Positions 18,267 through 29,200 of a stretch of 64,000 nt of DNA are shown here, piece by piece. The notes under the pieces are model-generated. The model was not told the DNA's origin, did not search any database, and saw only the letters and a program-made list of their open reading frames with translations. Position numbers and translations under genes: made by a program. The stretch comes from JANSWY01 sp965267245. Lineage in GTDB: Bacteria > Bacteroidota > Bacteroidia > Cytophagales > Cyclobacteriaceae. Each line of letters starts with the position of its first letter. Position 1 is the stretch's first letter. The stretch covers positions 2,108,001 through 2,172,000 of the forward strand of contig OZ253939.1 of assembly GCA_965267245.1 (NCBI GenBank). Reading direction: 5' to 3'.

Positions 18267-18625
18267 TCTTTTGTTACCTTATATTGATACACCATTCCCG
18301 CAATAGCCATCATCAGGCCAATAAATTCTCGTGTTTCTTCAATGTAAGGTTTTTCATAGACCATTTCACCGAAAATTTCACCTTTATCTGGTGTGGTGAG
18401 CCATTCATAGAAGCCCGGAATATAAACCAATGAAAAAACTCCCAGAATGCCAATTATTATCAGGTTAATTCGCCTTTGACCAGCATTAAATACTCTCAAC
18501 AGACAAGAAATTGCTACTATCCCATATATGATAATCCACAACCAAGGATCAGGATCGTTATACTGTAAGGCTGCAAAAGAGGCAAAAAGTAAAAACAAAA
18601 GCCCACTGATGATCTTATGTTTCAA
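18263..18625 (-). CDS. TMEM220-like small membrane protein
   Basis: A 120-residue membrane protein with about four hydrophobic segments (4-20, 28-43, 53-70, 100-115). The FAALQYNDPDPWLWI stretch near 16-30 and the later FIGLMMAIAGM segment match the transmembrane family 220 pattern. Function is unknown. It follows the TonB receptor gene by 11 bases on the same strand and is probably co-transcribed. Confidence 0.8.
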   Translation of the reverse strand: MKHKIISGLLFLLFASFAALQYNDPDPWLWIIIYGIVAISCLLRVFNAGQRRINLIIIGILGVFSLVYIPGFYEWLTTPDKGEIFGEMVYEKPYIEETREFIGLMMAIAGMVYQYKVTKD

Positions 18626-18636
18626 TGTTACTAGGT

Positions 18637-20964
18637 TTAGAATTCTACTCTGTAAGTTAATAAAGGAATTAATCCTAATTGATACCTTGTCTCAATTTGA
18701 TCTGTAATTTCGTCAAAATACCTTGAGGCGTAGTTCTGTTGATTAGTGGCATTCTGTAAGTCAATGGAGAGGGTTCTGGTATAACCAGGTTTCTCCACGC
18801 GCCAACTGAACCTTAAATCCAATCTGAAATAATCGTCTGTCTTTACTGAATAAGGATCACTGTAATCATATATAATACGCTTTGCTGTATTTGAGAGAGA
18901 TTCGTCAATTGGGTTCTCTAGAAAACCTCCCTGATATATCACTCGTGCATTCGCATTGAAACTACGGTGCTTTTCCTTTTTTGTTCTTAGCTGAAATTCT
19001 CTACCGATTGTTGCATTGCAGCCATATTCCCCGTTCCATCTGGAATCTGTTTTATCACCATTTGCTTCATAAGAAGACTGGTAATAGGTCCCTCCAATCA
19101 GGTAGTACCAATCTTTGGTCAATGTTTGTTCATAATTCATTTGTACCCCATAAACAATGGCTTTTCCAATGGGAGTTAGAGCTGTTAGGTCATAAAACTC
19201 ATCCTGGTTGAACGTCGAAAAATTTTGATTAAAATCTCCAGAAAAATCTGGGAGAATGGGTACCTGATCATATTGATTGAAGAAAATTTCAGCATCCAAT
19301 ACTGCTTTTCTCATGCTAATTGAATAGCTGATTGAATTATTAATTGATGTGATCAATTCATTGCCATTATCAAATACTGCCAACAGAACTTCAAGAGGAG
19401 CTACCTGAGCAAACCTACCCGAAGCTATAGATATTGAATTATTTTCATCTAAAAAGTATGTTAGTTTACCTCTTGGGAGAAAATATAGTTCTTCATTATC
19501 AGTATAATAAGTCGTCCGAACTCCGATATCAGCCAAAAGAGCATTACTAATCCACCAGTTCGAGTTCATAAAAGGTTGAACCAACAGGAGTGTCTCATTA
19601 AAATCCTGATTAATGATGGGTGCTATATCAAGAATATTGGTTTGGCGAATTGATGGATCACTCAATGTAAACGACATTCCCACTCTGAAATTAAGACGAT
19701 TTGTTAGTTGATTTGCTAAAAACAATTTACCTGACAGTTTATTATTCAGCATTCGGTACCTGGTCCCTCTTTCAGAGGTCTCAGACAAGGCTAGCATCCT
19801 GCGTTGCTCTCTTATTGAATGATTCAGTGATAAGACCATTGTTGAAGTAACAGAAGTTTTGCTATTCAGAGCTACCTTATTTGAAATACCCAAAGCCAGC
19901 ATCTTGCCAATATAATCAATATCGTAAAGTTGCTTCTCCTCCTCAACATCCACTAGAGAATCCAATGCATTGAAATTATTATAACTTAATCCTCCCATTC
20001 CAAATATTTTGAGATAGCCACCATCATAGGGTTTGTAAAAGTTGATCGCCAAATCCTGAAAGCCAATGGATTCTCCTCCAAAATCAACACCCATTCCTGC
20101 CAATAGCCCGGTAAAAGAGTATCTATAGTTCGCCAAAATTGAGGCACCTTTATCTCCCACTGGAGTCTCAGCTGCAAAATCAAATCCAAGTAAACTTGCC
20201 TGTGCGGTAAAAGATGGCTCAAGGTTACTACCGTTTCTTAATCTCATATCAAAGATGCCGCCCAATGCATTTCCATAATCAACACCATAATTTTGATACT
20301 TGAAGGAAGAAGTAGAAAGCATTTGTGCACTCAATATGTTTACACCTCCCCCATTTTGAGTGGGTCTGTCTGATAAGGTACCCGCATTTGAGAGGTGATT
20401 GGGATTGGCTATTTCCACCCCTTCCAGGTACCATTGATTCCAGGTTGGGCTTACACCTCTTACAGAAATATTGTTGTTTTGGTCATTTACATTACTAGCG
20501 GCGGGTAAAGATTCCACTAATCTGGCTGGATCGTAAAAAGTAGCCGCATATCTCAAGGTCTGTTCAATTGTAATGTCGCGATTCCCAATTTCAGTAAGCT
20601 CAGGCCTTCCTTCTATAACAATTTCCTCAAGCTGAGTAGGTGAATTGACGAGGTTAATATCCAATACTGTTTCTTTAGATGCTGAAATGAGAACTTCCTG
20701 AATTACCTTTCCTTCGTACCCAACATGAGATACAAATAATGAATACCTACCAGTAGACAAAGTTATTCTGAATTGCCCCTTTTCATCGGTAACTGCCCCG
20801 AGATCAGAACCAATTACTGAAACTGTTGCTCCTTTTAAAGAAATTGAAGTTACATCATCTCTCACTGTCCCGATCAGGGATTGTTCAATTGTAGTCTGGG
20901 CACTCACCAGGCTCGCTTGCAGAACGATCGCCCACAATATCATGTTCCTCATTTTACTCATCAT
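18637..20964 (-). CDS. TonB-dependent outer-membrane receptor with carboxypeptidase-like regulatory domain
   Basis: A 775-residue outer-membrane transporter. A Sec signal peptide (1-22) is followed by a CarboxypepD_reg-like beta-sandwich (about 30-110: GTVRDDVTSISLKGATVSV), a plug domain (about 120-240, with NNISVRGVSPTWNQWYLEGV and ILSAQMLSTSSFKYQNYGVDYGNALGG) and a 22-strand type barrel to the C-terminal aromatic VEF. There is no SusD partner, so it is not a classic SusCD pair; the substrate is unknown. It diverges from the small lipoprotein gene at 21201. Confidence 0.9.
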   Translation of the reverse strand: MMSKMRNMILWAIVLQASLVSAQTTIEQSLIGTVRDDVTSISLKGATVSVIGSDLGAVTDEKGQFRITLSTGRYSLFVSHVGYEGKVIQEVLISASKETVLDINLVNSPTQLEEIVIEGRPELTEIGNRDITIEQTLRYAATFYDPARLVESLPAASNVNDQNNNISVRGVSPTWNQWYLEGVEIANPNHLSNAGTLSDRPTQNGGGVNILSAQMLSTSSFKYQNYGVDYGNALGGIFDMRLRNGSNLEPSFTAQASLLGFDFAAETPVGDKGASILANYRYSFTGLLAGMGVDFGGESIGFQDLAINFYKPYDGGYLKIFGMGGLSYNNFNALDSLVDVEEEKQLYDIDYIGKMLALGISNKVALNSKTSVTSTMVLSLNHSIREQRRMLALSETSERGTRYRMLNNKLSGKLFLANQLTNRLNFRVGMSFTLSDPSIRQTNILDIAPIINQDFNETLLLVQPFMNSNWWISNALLADIGVRTTYYTDNEELYFLPRGKLTYFLDENNSISIASGRFAQVAPLEVLLAVFDNGNELITSINNSISYSISMRKAVLDAEIFFNQYDQVPILPDFSGDFNQNFSTFNQDEFYDLTALTPIGKAIVYGVQMNYEQTLTKDWYYLIGGTYYQSSYEANGDKTDSRWNGEYGCNATIGREFQLRTKKEKHRSFNANARVIYQGGFLENPIDESLSNTAKRIIYDYSDPYSVKTDDYFRLDLRFSWRVEKPGYTRTLSIDLQNATNQQNYASRYFDEITDQIETRYQLGLIPLLTYRVEF

Positions 20965-21200
20965 AGGGCAAGTATAAAACCATTTCGATCTGGAAAAGGC
21001 TTTTCATGACAAAAAATTACTTCAATCTATTTCAACCAAGATTACACTCGATCAGATACTTTTTATTTCAGTTTAAAAAAAAGTATAGGTTACAATACCG
21101 TTATTTTTAATTAATTTTAATAATCCCATAACAAGCGGATTTTCAAGCAATTAATATCAGCTGTTAACAATCAGTTTATTTATCAATAAAAATTAAAAAC
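20965..21200. other. AT-rich divergent intergenic region
   Basis: Spacer between the TonB receptor (minus) and a small lipoprotein gene (plus). On the minus strand TATACTTG (one mismatch to TAnnTTTG) lies just before the receptor start. No RNA motif or repeat was recognised. Confidence 0.4.
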
Positions 21201-21356
21201 ATGAAAAAGATCATTATAACATTAGGTATTCTATTAACACTATCCATTTTCCCATCTTGTTCTATGAATGAAGATATTGAGGACCTTACAGTTGACTTAC
21301 CAGAAAGTGGTTCATCCGATGATGAGGAAGTCACAAGATCTTCTTCAAAAGATTAA
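21201..21356 (+). CDS. Small acidic lipoprotein (51 residues)
   Basis: A 51-codon gene reading MKKIIITLGILLTLSIF, then PSC as lipobox with Cys20, then an acidic tail (NEDIEDLTVDLPESG, DDEE) ending in RSSSKD. The signal peptide, the well-placed lipobox, the A-rich leader before the ATG and a strong terminator 8 bases after the stop together make a real gene likely. Function unknown. It lies between a TonB receptor (divergent) and a TPR protein (downstream, same strand, beyond the terminator). Confidence 0.75.
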   Translation: MKKIIITLGILLTLSIFPSCSMNEDIEDLTVDLPESGSSDDEEVTRSSSKD

Positions 21357-21363
21357 GTGAGAG

Positions 21364-21388
21364 AAGGGTGAAGATTTCACCCTTTTTT
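21364..21388 (+). terminator. Rho-independent terminator after the small lipoprotein gene
   Basis: Perfect 9-bp stem AAGGGTGAA (21364-21372) with TTCACCCTT (21376-21384), a GAT loop, and six T ending at 21388. It separates the small lipoprotein gene from the TPR gene. Confidence 0.9.
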
Positions 21389-21423
21389 ACTAACTTTCAC
21401 CGTTATAAGCTAACCAGTTTATA

Positions 21424-22689
21424 ATGATGTGTAAAGTCTTCTTACCAATTCTCCTGTCATTCCTACTAATTACGCAATCGGAAGGCGGAACATTTGAGCA
21501 CTATAAAGAAAAGTCCTACTCATTTTTTGATGTTAATTGGGACAGTGCGTACTTCTATGCTCTAAAGGCACATGATGCCGCTATTAGTGATGGAAATGAT
21601 TATGGAATAGCCCAGAGCCTTTTCATGATGGCCGATGTTGATGACATTAGGCGAAATTATGATAAAGCGATACCTGTTTACCTTTTAGCCCTGGATAAAT
21701 TTTCAGGTTTACCGGGTCATTCTAAGTCTGATAAGAAGCGTGCTCAAATTCTCCATAACATAGGGAGGGTTTATTATTTACATCATAAATACGATGATGC
21801 TATAAGTTTTTATGAGCAAGGTGTGGAGATTTGTTCGAATAGCGACCTTCTGAACTTGAGACTGGACATTTTACAAAACATAGCTGTAACATATAAGAAG
21901 AAGGGGGATTTAGCTAAATCGGCTGAAATTCAATTTGAAAGACTAACACTATTCAAAAAAGATGATAAACATAGGCTCTCCAATGCTTACAATCATCTTG
22001 GACTTGTCTATATAAAGCTCAATGAACAAGAACAGGCTTTGACATACTTTGATAAAATTCTTCAATTAGAGCAAGACCATAAGTTTTCAAGAAACAGGGC
22101 AATGGCATATCACAATATTGCAAATGTCCATATGAGCCAAAATCAATTGAAAAAATCAGAGGAATATTTCGAACTAGCAATTCAGGAAAATCTGGGCCTT
22201 AAGAATAAGAAGGGTCTTTTTAAAAACTATCTTGACATTACGCAGCTTTATATGGATATGGATGAGATTAGCAAAGCTGAGGTTGCAGCAAATCATGCCA
22301 TAAATCTTAAGGATGAAGTATTAATGGATATTGAAAACAATAAGATATATCACTTTCTATCTGAGGTATATTTTATACAAAACAAACCAGAAATCGCAAA
22401 GCAATACTTTGACACCTATGTTGCCAATATGGAAGAGCTCTATGGTTACCAAAAGAATCTGGCAGCTCAGGGTGATCGTTATAAAATTGATTTAATCGCC
22501 TCTACTTACTTTAACAAACTAGCTGAAAAAGAAAAGTTCAATTATTACATCTATGGCATTATAGGAGTCTCTGTTCTTACTCTTTTGTTGCTAGGAATTT
22601 TCATTTATCAAAGGAAAAGGAAAGCCGCTGCTGTACGTCTTTTACGTGAACATTTCAGCAGCCTTACTTTTAGTCTCAAATCAGATTAA
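21424..22689 (+). CDS. TPR-repeat protein with C-terminal membrane anchor
   Basis: A 421-residue protein with a Sec signal peptide (1-21) and about six tetratricopeptide repeats through residues 30-330 (for example ILHNIGRVYYLHHKYDDAIS, NAYNHLGLVYIKLNEQEQAL and AYHNIANVHMSQNQLKKSEE). A single membrane helix follows at about 378-396 and then a 25-residue basic tail. The layout equals the sensor half of Bacteroidota TPR-type histidine kinases and LuxR-type regulators, but no kinase or DNA-binding domain follows. The gene ends two bases before a convergent gene. It may be a truncated regulator or a protein-interaction scaffold. Confidence 0.8.
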   Translation: MMCKVFLPILLSFLLITQSEGGTFEHYKEKSYSFFDVNWDSAYFYALKAHDAAISDGNDYGIAQSLFMMADVDDIRRNYDKAIPVYLLALDKFSGLPGHSKSDKKRAQILHNIGRVYYLHHKYDDAISFYEQGVEICSNSDLLNLRLDILQNIAVTYKKKGDLAKSAEIQFERLTLFKKDDKHRLSNAYNHLGLVYIKLNEQEQALTYFDKILQLEQDHKFSRNRAMAYHNIANVHMSQNQLKKSEEYFELAIQENLGLKNKKGLFKNYLDITQLYMDMDEISKAEVAANHAINLKDEVLMDIENNKIYHFLSEVYFIQNKPEIAKQYFDTYVANMEELYGYQKNLAAQGDRYKIDLIASTYFNKLAEKEKFNYYIYGIIGVSVLTLLLLGIFIYQRKRKAAAVRLLREHFSSLTFSLKSD

Positions 22690-22691
22690 AA

Positions 22692-23603
22692 TTAGACCAG
22701 GTTTTTAGAGATGTAATCGTAGGACATTTTAATGCTCTTCATTGGGTCATTACTTACATCCTGCTCAACAAAGAAATGCTCCATTCCTGCCAATTCCTTC
22801 ATTGAGAATATTTTCTTAAAGTCAATGGTACCATTTCCTACCTCTGCAAAGGCTCCTTCACTATTTAAGTCTTTGGTATGCCAAAGTGGAATTCTACCAC
22901 TGTACTTTTCAAAAAATTCACCAATGTCATATCCCGCTTTGGTGATCCAGTAAAGATCTAGTTCTACCTTGACAAGATCGGGATCAGTATTATCAAGAAT
23001 GTAATACATTGGCAATTCGCCTTCTAATTCAACAAATTCAAAATCATGGTTATGATAGCAAAACTGAATTCCTGCAGCTTTACACTTTTCAGCCGCTACA
23101 TTTATTATATCAACCAGGTTTTTGTATTGATCTAGTGTTTTTCTTTCTCCTTCATCAAGGTAAGCTAGAATGGCATATTCCTGTCCAACAGTCTTCATTG
23201 CTTCAATGGAAACCTCCCATTGATTGGTAAGAGACCCAATTTGGTCTGGTTGCATAATACCTGTCTTATAATGTCCACTTATGGCTTTTAAATTTAACTC
23301 ATCCAATGTTGCTTTAAATTCTGCAGCAGAGAGTCCAAAGTATTCTCCGTTAGTGCTCCCAAAACTTTCCAACTCAGTGTAGCCCAATCCGGCAATTTTA
23401 TTCAATGTTGTCTTTAGTTGTTCCGGACCTAGCAGATCCCTTACAGTGTACAAAGCAAGTCCAATTGCGGCATTTATAGATGCTTTTGCTTCTTCAGAAG
23501 CTTTCTCTTCCTTTTTTTCAGTACCTGGAGCACAGCTCATCAGCAATGCAGTTCCGAGTGTATAAGTTCCGGCTTTTTTAATAAATGATCTTCGCTTCTC
23601 CAT
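22692..23603 (-). CDS. Exported sugar phosphate isomerase/epimerase-like TIM-barrel lipoprotein
   Basis: A 303-residue AP-endonuclease-2/xylose-isomerase-like TIM barrel. The start at 23603 is preferred because it gives a twin-arginine signal, KRRSFIKKAG, followed by LLMSC with a lipidatable Cys24; longer readings run into the upstream gene. Metal-site regions seen are LGYTELESFGS near 80, FCYHNHDFEFVELEG near 175, VKVELDLYWITKAG near 205 and LWHTKDL near 238. It probably isomerises or epimerises a sugar, or a keto-sugar, in the periplasm. It is the last gene of the oxidative carbohydrate operon and overlaps the upstream gene by 26 bases. Confidence 0.88.
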   Translation of the reverse strand: MEKRRSFIKKAGTYTLGTALLMSCAPGTEKKEEKASEEAKASINAAIGLALYTVRDLLGPEQLKTTLNKIAGLGYTELESFGSTNGEYFGLSAAEFKATLDELNLKAISGHYKTGIMQPDQIGSLTNQWEVSIEAMKTVGQEYAILAYLDEGERKTLDQYKNLVDIINVAAEKCKAAGIQFCYHNHDFEFVELEGELPMYYILDNTDPDLVKVELDLYWITKAGYDIGEFFEKYSGRIPLWHTKDLNSEGAFAEVGNGTIDFKKIFSMKELAGMEHFFVEQDVSNDPMKSIKMSYDYISKNLV

Positions 23604-26262
23604 TGGGGTTTTCAGATTTACTAAAGTATACCCAGTCGAAATTGTAGATTTGTTTGGCTGGGTTCTTTTTATTTTCAAACACAAAATAAATATCGTGGAT
23701 ACCGTTCACCTCATCAATCATCATTGCGTTGAATGGCTGACTTGTTTCAGTGAAATCCATGGTTCCAATTAGTTTTCCATCTTTGGAATCTAATCTCAAC
23801 TCTACCTTACCACCGCTCCTGCTTTCATCATTGACCACAAAAAAGAATGACAGTGACTTAATATCTGTGAGATCAATATCATCATACTTCACATATGCTC
23901 CATCAAAAATGCTATTGATAAAATTTCCTCTGCTGGATATTCTTACATCTTTGTCTGCTTCACTAAAATCCTCTGCTTGCAAAAAAGGACTTCTTAAAAT
24001 AAGCTGCTGCTTAACATCGTTTGACACCATTCCATTTACCGGTTTATCACTATAGTTGGCCGTGAAAATATAAGAAGCAGTAAGTGGTGAGTTTGTTTTT
24101 ATAGCATAACTACCTTTCAAAGGGTCAGTACTGGCTTCAGCTGTTGCAATTGAGAGAATATAACTAACCATTTGCTCAGCATCTTCCAATGGCAAAGATG
24201 GATGTGCTGCCATAGCCTGTTCACCCCAATTACCTCCTCCACCATTGATAATTTTATTTGCGAGAAAAGCTGGAGCATTTCGATCAGTTTTATACCTGGT
24301 TGAAACCTGGGTATAACTTGGCCCAATTGACTTGTCATTAAGTTTGTGACAAGATTGGCAGTCACTTTCATTTATTAATCTCAATCCAGGATGTACAACC
24401 TGATGTCCCGGTTGGTTAGCCTCTGTCATATCATGACCCTCCTTTAAATAGTCAATTTTAAAGGACACATCTGACTCACTGATTTCATTATACAAGCTAC
24501 CATCCTCTTTGTCTTTTACCATCACCTCATAATCAATGTTTTGATTAGGCCAGTAGAAGGTGGTATTCCCAGTCAATTTAATATCTACAACCGGCTTATC
24601 ATTACCTACTGAAATCACAAATTGCTCAGACACTTTATTTCCAGCAACATCCCTTACGGTAATCTTTGGATAGTAAATACCTGGCTTCTCGAAAGTGTAG
24701 GAGATATTTGCTGAATCTATTTTTTGATCATCTATTTCCCAGCGGTAAAAAAGATTGTCAGAATCATAGTCAAATGTACCAATTGTATTAAAGTCAACTT
24801 TTAATGGAGCTCCTCCTTTTGTTTCTGAGGCAGAAGCTGTTAAAACCGGTGATCTGTTTCCACTGTTGTAATCTATTTTCACAATGGCAGCATCATCATT
24901 TTTTGTAAACCAACCAGTTCCATACTCAAGTATATACAGCGATCCTTCAGGACCAAATGCCATATCGATCATATAATTGAATGTAGTATTTGGCATGAAA
25001 GGCTCCATACTTTCAATTTCGTCCTGATCATTGAAAGTCACCACAAAAATCCACCCCCTGATCCAGTCATAAATGAATAATTTCCCATTAAATGTATCTG
25101 GGAAAGTCCCTGGCGTGATTTCATAATCTTCTCTATAAAAGACAGGTCCAGCCATTGCATTTCTTCCTCCTTTGCCAACCATGGGAAACTCCGGGGATTC
25201 AGCATATGGGTACCATATTAATGCAGGTTGTGCAGGGGGTAATTCTTGTAGTCCGTCATTATTTGGAGAATCATTGATTGGAGCCTCAGGATTATAGAAA
25301 CCCACTGATCGTCTTGAAGCAAAATTGTATTTACCATATGGTTTGTTATCTCCAACAAACAAAGGCCAACCAAAATATCCTGCTTTTTTAGCCATATTGA
25401 TCTCATCATGTCCTCTTGGGCCTTTTACCGGGTCATTATCCCCAGCATCAGGACCTACCTCACCCCAAAACAGGTAATTCCTCTTTTGGTCAATTGATAT
25501 TCTGTAAGGGTTACGATTTCCCATTACAAATATCTCTGGTCTTGTTTTAGCTGTACCTGGTGCGAATAGATTTCCTTCAGGGATTTCATACGTACCATCT
25601 GCGTTTACCCGAATTCTGAGAATTTTACCTCTCAAGTCATTGGTATTACCAGAAGTTCTTCTGGCATCCCAATAAGCTCTACCCGGCCTTCCATCTGATG
25701 GAGAAAAACCATCAGAATTAAATGGATTTGTATCATCACCTGTTGATAAGTACAAAAGTCCATCAGGACCAAATTCTATTGAACCTCCCGTATGACAACA
25801 CTCCTCTCTTTGGGTTGGAACTTCCAGAATCACTTTTTCTGTAGAAAAGTCAATTTCCTCACCTTTCATCGTGAACATAGACAAATTTTGCTGTGTCTTT
25901 TCCGGGTGAGAGTAGTATAGGTAGATGCGCTTATTGCTCTGGAAATTTGGGTCTAATGCGACTCCCATCAGCCCGTCTTCCTGGTCATGATAAACATCAA
26001 TTTCAGCGAGTTCTCTCAATTTACCCGTCTGAGCATTGTATCTCTTGATTCCACCTTTTCTTTCTACTACAATGATGTCTTTGTTTGGAAGAATCACAAA
26101 TTCTGTAGGTTCATCCAGTCCTCCAGTAAGAATCACTTTTGTAAATCGACTGTCTTCAATTGGATTATAACTGTTTTGCTTCTCCTCTTCTACCTTGCAC
26201 GACGGAATAAGAAATACTATTCCCAATAACAGGGACAACCTCTGAAGGTTAACTTTTATCAT
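23578..26262 (-). CDS. PQQ-type sugar dehydrogenase lipoprotein with PKD, cytochrome c and CBM6-like domains
   Basis: An 894-residue lipoprotein (lipobox LIPSC, Cys22). Residues about 35-460 form a GSDH-type six-bladed propeller (HTGGSIEFGPDGLLYLSTGD, GKILRIRV, MGNRNPYRISID, WGEVGPDAGD), the family of soluble PQQ glucose/aldose dehydrogenases. A PKD-like domain (about 475-565) follows, then a c-type cytochrome with CxxCH at 635-639, and a C-terminal CBM6-like beta-sandwich (about 760-885). The heme module could take electrons from the propeller active site. Whether the propeller actually binds PQQ is inferred from family only. It is the fifth gene of the operon, 12 bases after the 1215-residue gene. 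Confidence 0.88.
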   Translation of the reverse strand: MIKVNLQRLSLLLGIVFLIPSCKVEEEKQNSYNPIEDSRFTKVILTGGLDEPTEFVILPNKDIIVVERKGGIKRYNAQTGKLRELAEIDVYHDQEDGLMGVALDPNFQSNKRIYLYYSHPEKTQQNLSMFTMKGEEIDFSTEKVILEVPTQREECCHTGGSIEFGPDGLLYLSTGDDTNPFNSDGFSPSDGRPGRAYWDARRTSGNTNDLRGKILRIRVNADGTYEIPEGNLFAPGTAKTRPEIFVMGNRNPYRISIDQKRNYLFWGEVGPDAGDNDPVKGPRGHDEINMAKKAGYFGWPLFVGDNKPYGKYNFASRRSVGFYNPEAPINDSPNNDGLQELPPAQPALIWYPYAESPEFPMVGKGGRNAMAGPVFYREDYEITPGTFPDTFNGKLFIYDWIRGWIFVVTFNDQDEIESMEPFMPNTTFNYMIDMAFGPEGSLYILEYGTGWFTKNDDAAIVKIDYNSGNRSPVLTASASETKGGAPLKVDFNTIGTFDYDSDNLFYRWEIDDQKIDSANISYTFEKPGIYYPKITVRDVAGNKVSEQFVISVGNDKPVVDIKLTGNTTFYWPNQNIDYEVMVKDKEDGSLYNEISESDVSFKIDYLKEGHDMTEANQPGHQVVHPGLRLINESDCQSCHKLNDKSIGPSYTQVSTRYKTDRNAPAFLANKIINGGGGNWGEQAMAAHPSLPLEDAEQMVSYILSIATAEASTDPLKGSYAIKTNSPLTASYIFTANYSDKPVNGMVSNDVKQQLILRSPFLQAEDFSEADKDVRISSRGNFINSIFDGAYVKYDDIDLTDIKSLSFFFVVNDESRSGGKVELRLDSKDGKLIGTMDFTETSQPFNAMMIDEVNGIHDIYFVFENKKNPAKQIYNFDWVYFSKSENPNGEAKIIY

Positions 26263-26274
26263 TTTCTGGTAATC

Positions 26275-29200
26275 TTAAAGTTCTCTTATCTTAATATTTC
26301 TGAACCACACTTTATCGCCGTGATCCTGTACTGCAATGTGCCCTGATTCAGCCATTCCCCAGTTTTCCTTATCCGAGAATTTACTTTCGGCGATCATTTG
26401 TTTCCAGGCATCTGAATTCCGGTCATACTCTACTACTTTATAGCCATTCAGCCAATGTTCGACTTTGCCATTATTCACAATTACCCGTGCGCGATTCCAC
26501 TCTTCTGATTCATTGACCGTAACAAATTTACTTTCGATAAGATCATACAAATCTCCTGCTCTGTGCTGGAATATCTGCCCATCAGGATGATATGGATTGT
26601 CCAAAACCTGGCACTCCATGGTGCTTTCCCATGCTTCCCTATAATCCGGATTCTCTTTAGCTAAATAAAATATGCCACTGTTTCCACCTTTTTGCAGTTT
26701 CCACTCAATATAAAGCTCAAAATTGCTGTATTCTTTATCGGTAAGGATGACATCCTTTCCATCTTCCTTCCACTCCTTTGCGTTAGGCTTATCTCCTAAA
26801 AAGTGAAGCGCATTGTCTTTTATTGTCCACCTACTTCCAAGTGCATCGGAGTTATAATTTCGAATACCATCGAGATTGTTTCCATTAAACAAGAGCTTCC
26901 AGCCCGCTTCCTCTTCTCCAGAGGATAAAGTGTTATGCGAAACAGCATAATCGTTGGTAAAACCCGGCTTGTCTTCAGGAATTTGATTTAGCGTATACCA
27001 CGCTTCAGTAGTCCACAGAGAAAGGTTATTTTCACTGTTAAATGGTTTCACCACCCTGAAGTAAACAACATGATTTTCTTTGATACCAGGTAACTCAAAA
27101 AAGACCTTAGTCCTGTCATCTGAAACGTAGAAATTCTTTACGTCTAATGTTTCAAGGTCAAGTTTTGGACCTCCATAGTTAATCGTAGGTTTATAATACC
27201 ATTGCTGAACAAGAAAATCCTCTGCAGAAATATTCTGTCCATCCATAATTGGCTCAGTAAACTCAATGACAAATCCATTAGTTCTGACACTAACTGACTT
27301 CATGTCAAATACAGGTTTTTCATTGTACTGAAGTCTTTGAAGGCCATACCACAATTTACCAGCGTGTCCCCAGTTTCCGGTTGAACCAATTCCACCTATA
27401 TAAAGTGATTTTCCATCAGGTGACCAATCCAAACGATTCACACCTGCTTCCAGTCCCTGAATAAATCTAAAAACTGCTCCCTGATAGGCTCCATTTACTA
27501 TTTCAGCAAAGACTCGTTTCACACCCCCATGTGTAACTTCACCATGGATCATCTGGCCTTTGTATGGTCCAACATTAAGAGAAGAAGGTTCACTTGGAGA
27601 ATTCCCAATTTCATCTTGTGGTAACCAAACTAATGGCAATGTTTCTTCCCAGTTTTCAGATTCAACTGGATCAACTGATCTCGAACCATAGAATTTTCCC
27701 TTCTGAACATGAACGATTTTACTTGAGGGAAGCCAATCACCCTGATTATCAGCAACAAACAGTTCTCCATCTACTCCAAAACCAATACCATTTGGTGTTC
27801 GTAATCCTTTCGCAACAAATTCTGTCTCACCAGTTTCTTTATTGATTTTTACCACTTTCCCTCTGTCTGGTATTTGAGGAGAGGCACTTGCTCCCCCCGG
27901 CATGATAGCTGTTGCCAATGTACCATAGAAGAACCCATCCTTATATTCCAAACCAAATGCAAACTCATGGAAATTAGCGGATACACGCCACTGGTTACTC
28001 ACTGTCTGATATTCATCGATAATTTCATCTCCATCATTGTCAATCAGTTTCGTTAGTTCCTGCTTTTGGAGGATGTATATTTCATCATCAACAACCTTAA
28101 TACCCAGCGGCTCAGCCAAACCAGTTGCAATCCTTTTGAACTTTATATCTGCCGGATTAGTAGCGGTATGATTTTCTACAACATACACTGGACCAAGTGA
28201 ATCCCATGTACACACTACCATTCTACCATCTGAAAGGAAATCAATACCACCAACTCTTGGTTTAAACTCTTCAGGTCTTGCCTGGAACAGGTCAAAAGAA
28301 GGGTGCACTTCAACTAATGGTTGACCATCACCTGGGATAGATTTTTTCAAATCACTTGGTGGAATGTATTTTTTGATCTTCTTAAAATCAGATGCTTCAT
28401 GAGAAATTGGGGTCTCCAATACTTCAAAGCCCATCGTCTCTCTGTTGAACCACTGTAATGAAATTACTGCTCCACCCTCAAATTGTTCATATAATGCCTG
28501 GATTTTGTGTTTGCCTTTTTTCAAGTACATCTCTCCATCCATCGGTCTGGGGCCATGTTTCCCTCCATTGTCAATCACAATGTTATCATCAATATATAAA
28601 TAAGATCCATCATCACTAATGATCCTGAAATCATAACTTCCATCTTCTGGAATGTCAATTTGTCCAACAAATTCTATTCCTATCATGTCCTGGATATCCC
28701 CTAAATCTTGAGGACCAATTACATGAATTTTATCTGTCACACCACCTCTTATTGGGTCTTCACTTTCTACTGTTTGCTGAACACCCAATTCACCATTCAG
28801 TAAATACTTGTGCATAGCAAATCCATTTCCGGCTGTTCCCGAATATTCTTCCTGTAGCTTTAGTGGAACAGATTTTACACCTAAACCATATTTCTTAAAC
28901 GCTCCTCCTTCATCGTTATCATCCAGACTGAGAATATATTTTACCATTTCATTGACATCCTCTTCTGGTAAATTTGGATGAGCGGTCATGGCAGCTGCAC
29001 CCCATACTCCAGCTCCTCCTTTGATAATCTTTGAAGATAGCAGTGCTATTGAGCTTTCATCATCATTGTATCTTCTGGCGACATCTATGTATGCCGGACC
29101 TACGGTTTTCACCTTCTCATTATGGCAAGAATGACAATCACTCTCTTCGATTTTTTGAGCCCCTAGTGGTAACTCACTAGCTTCTTCATCTCCACCTGGT

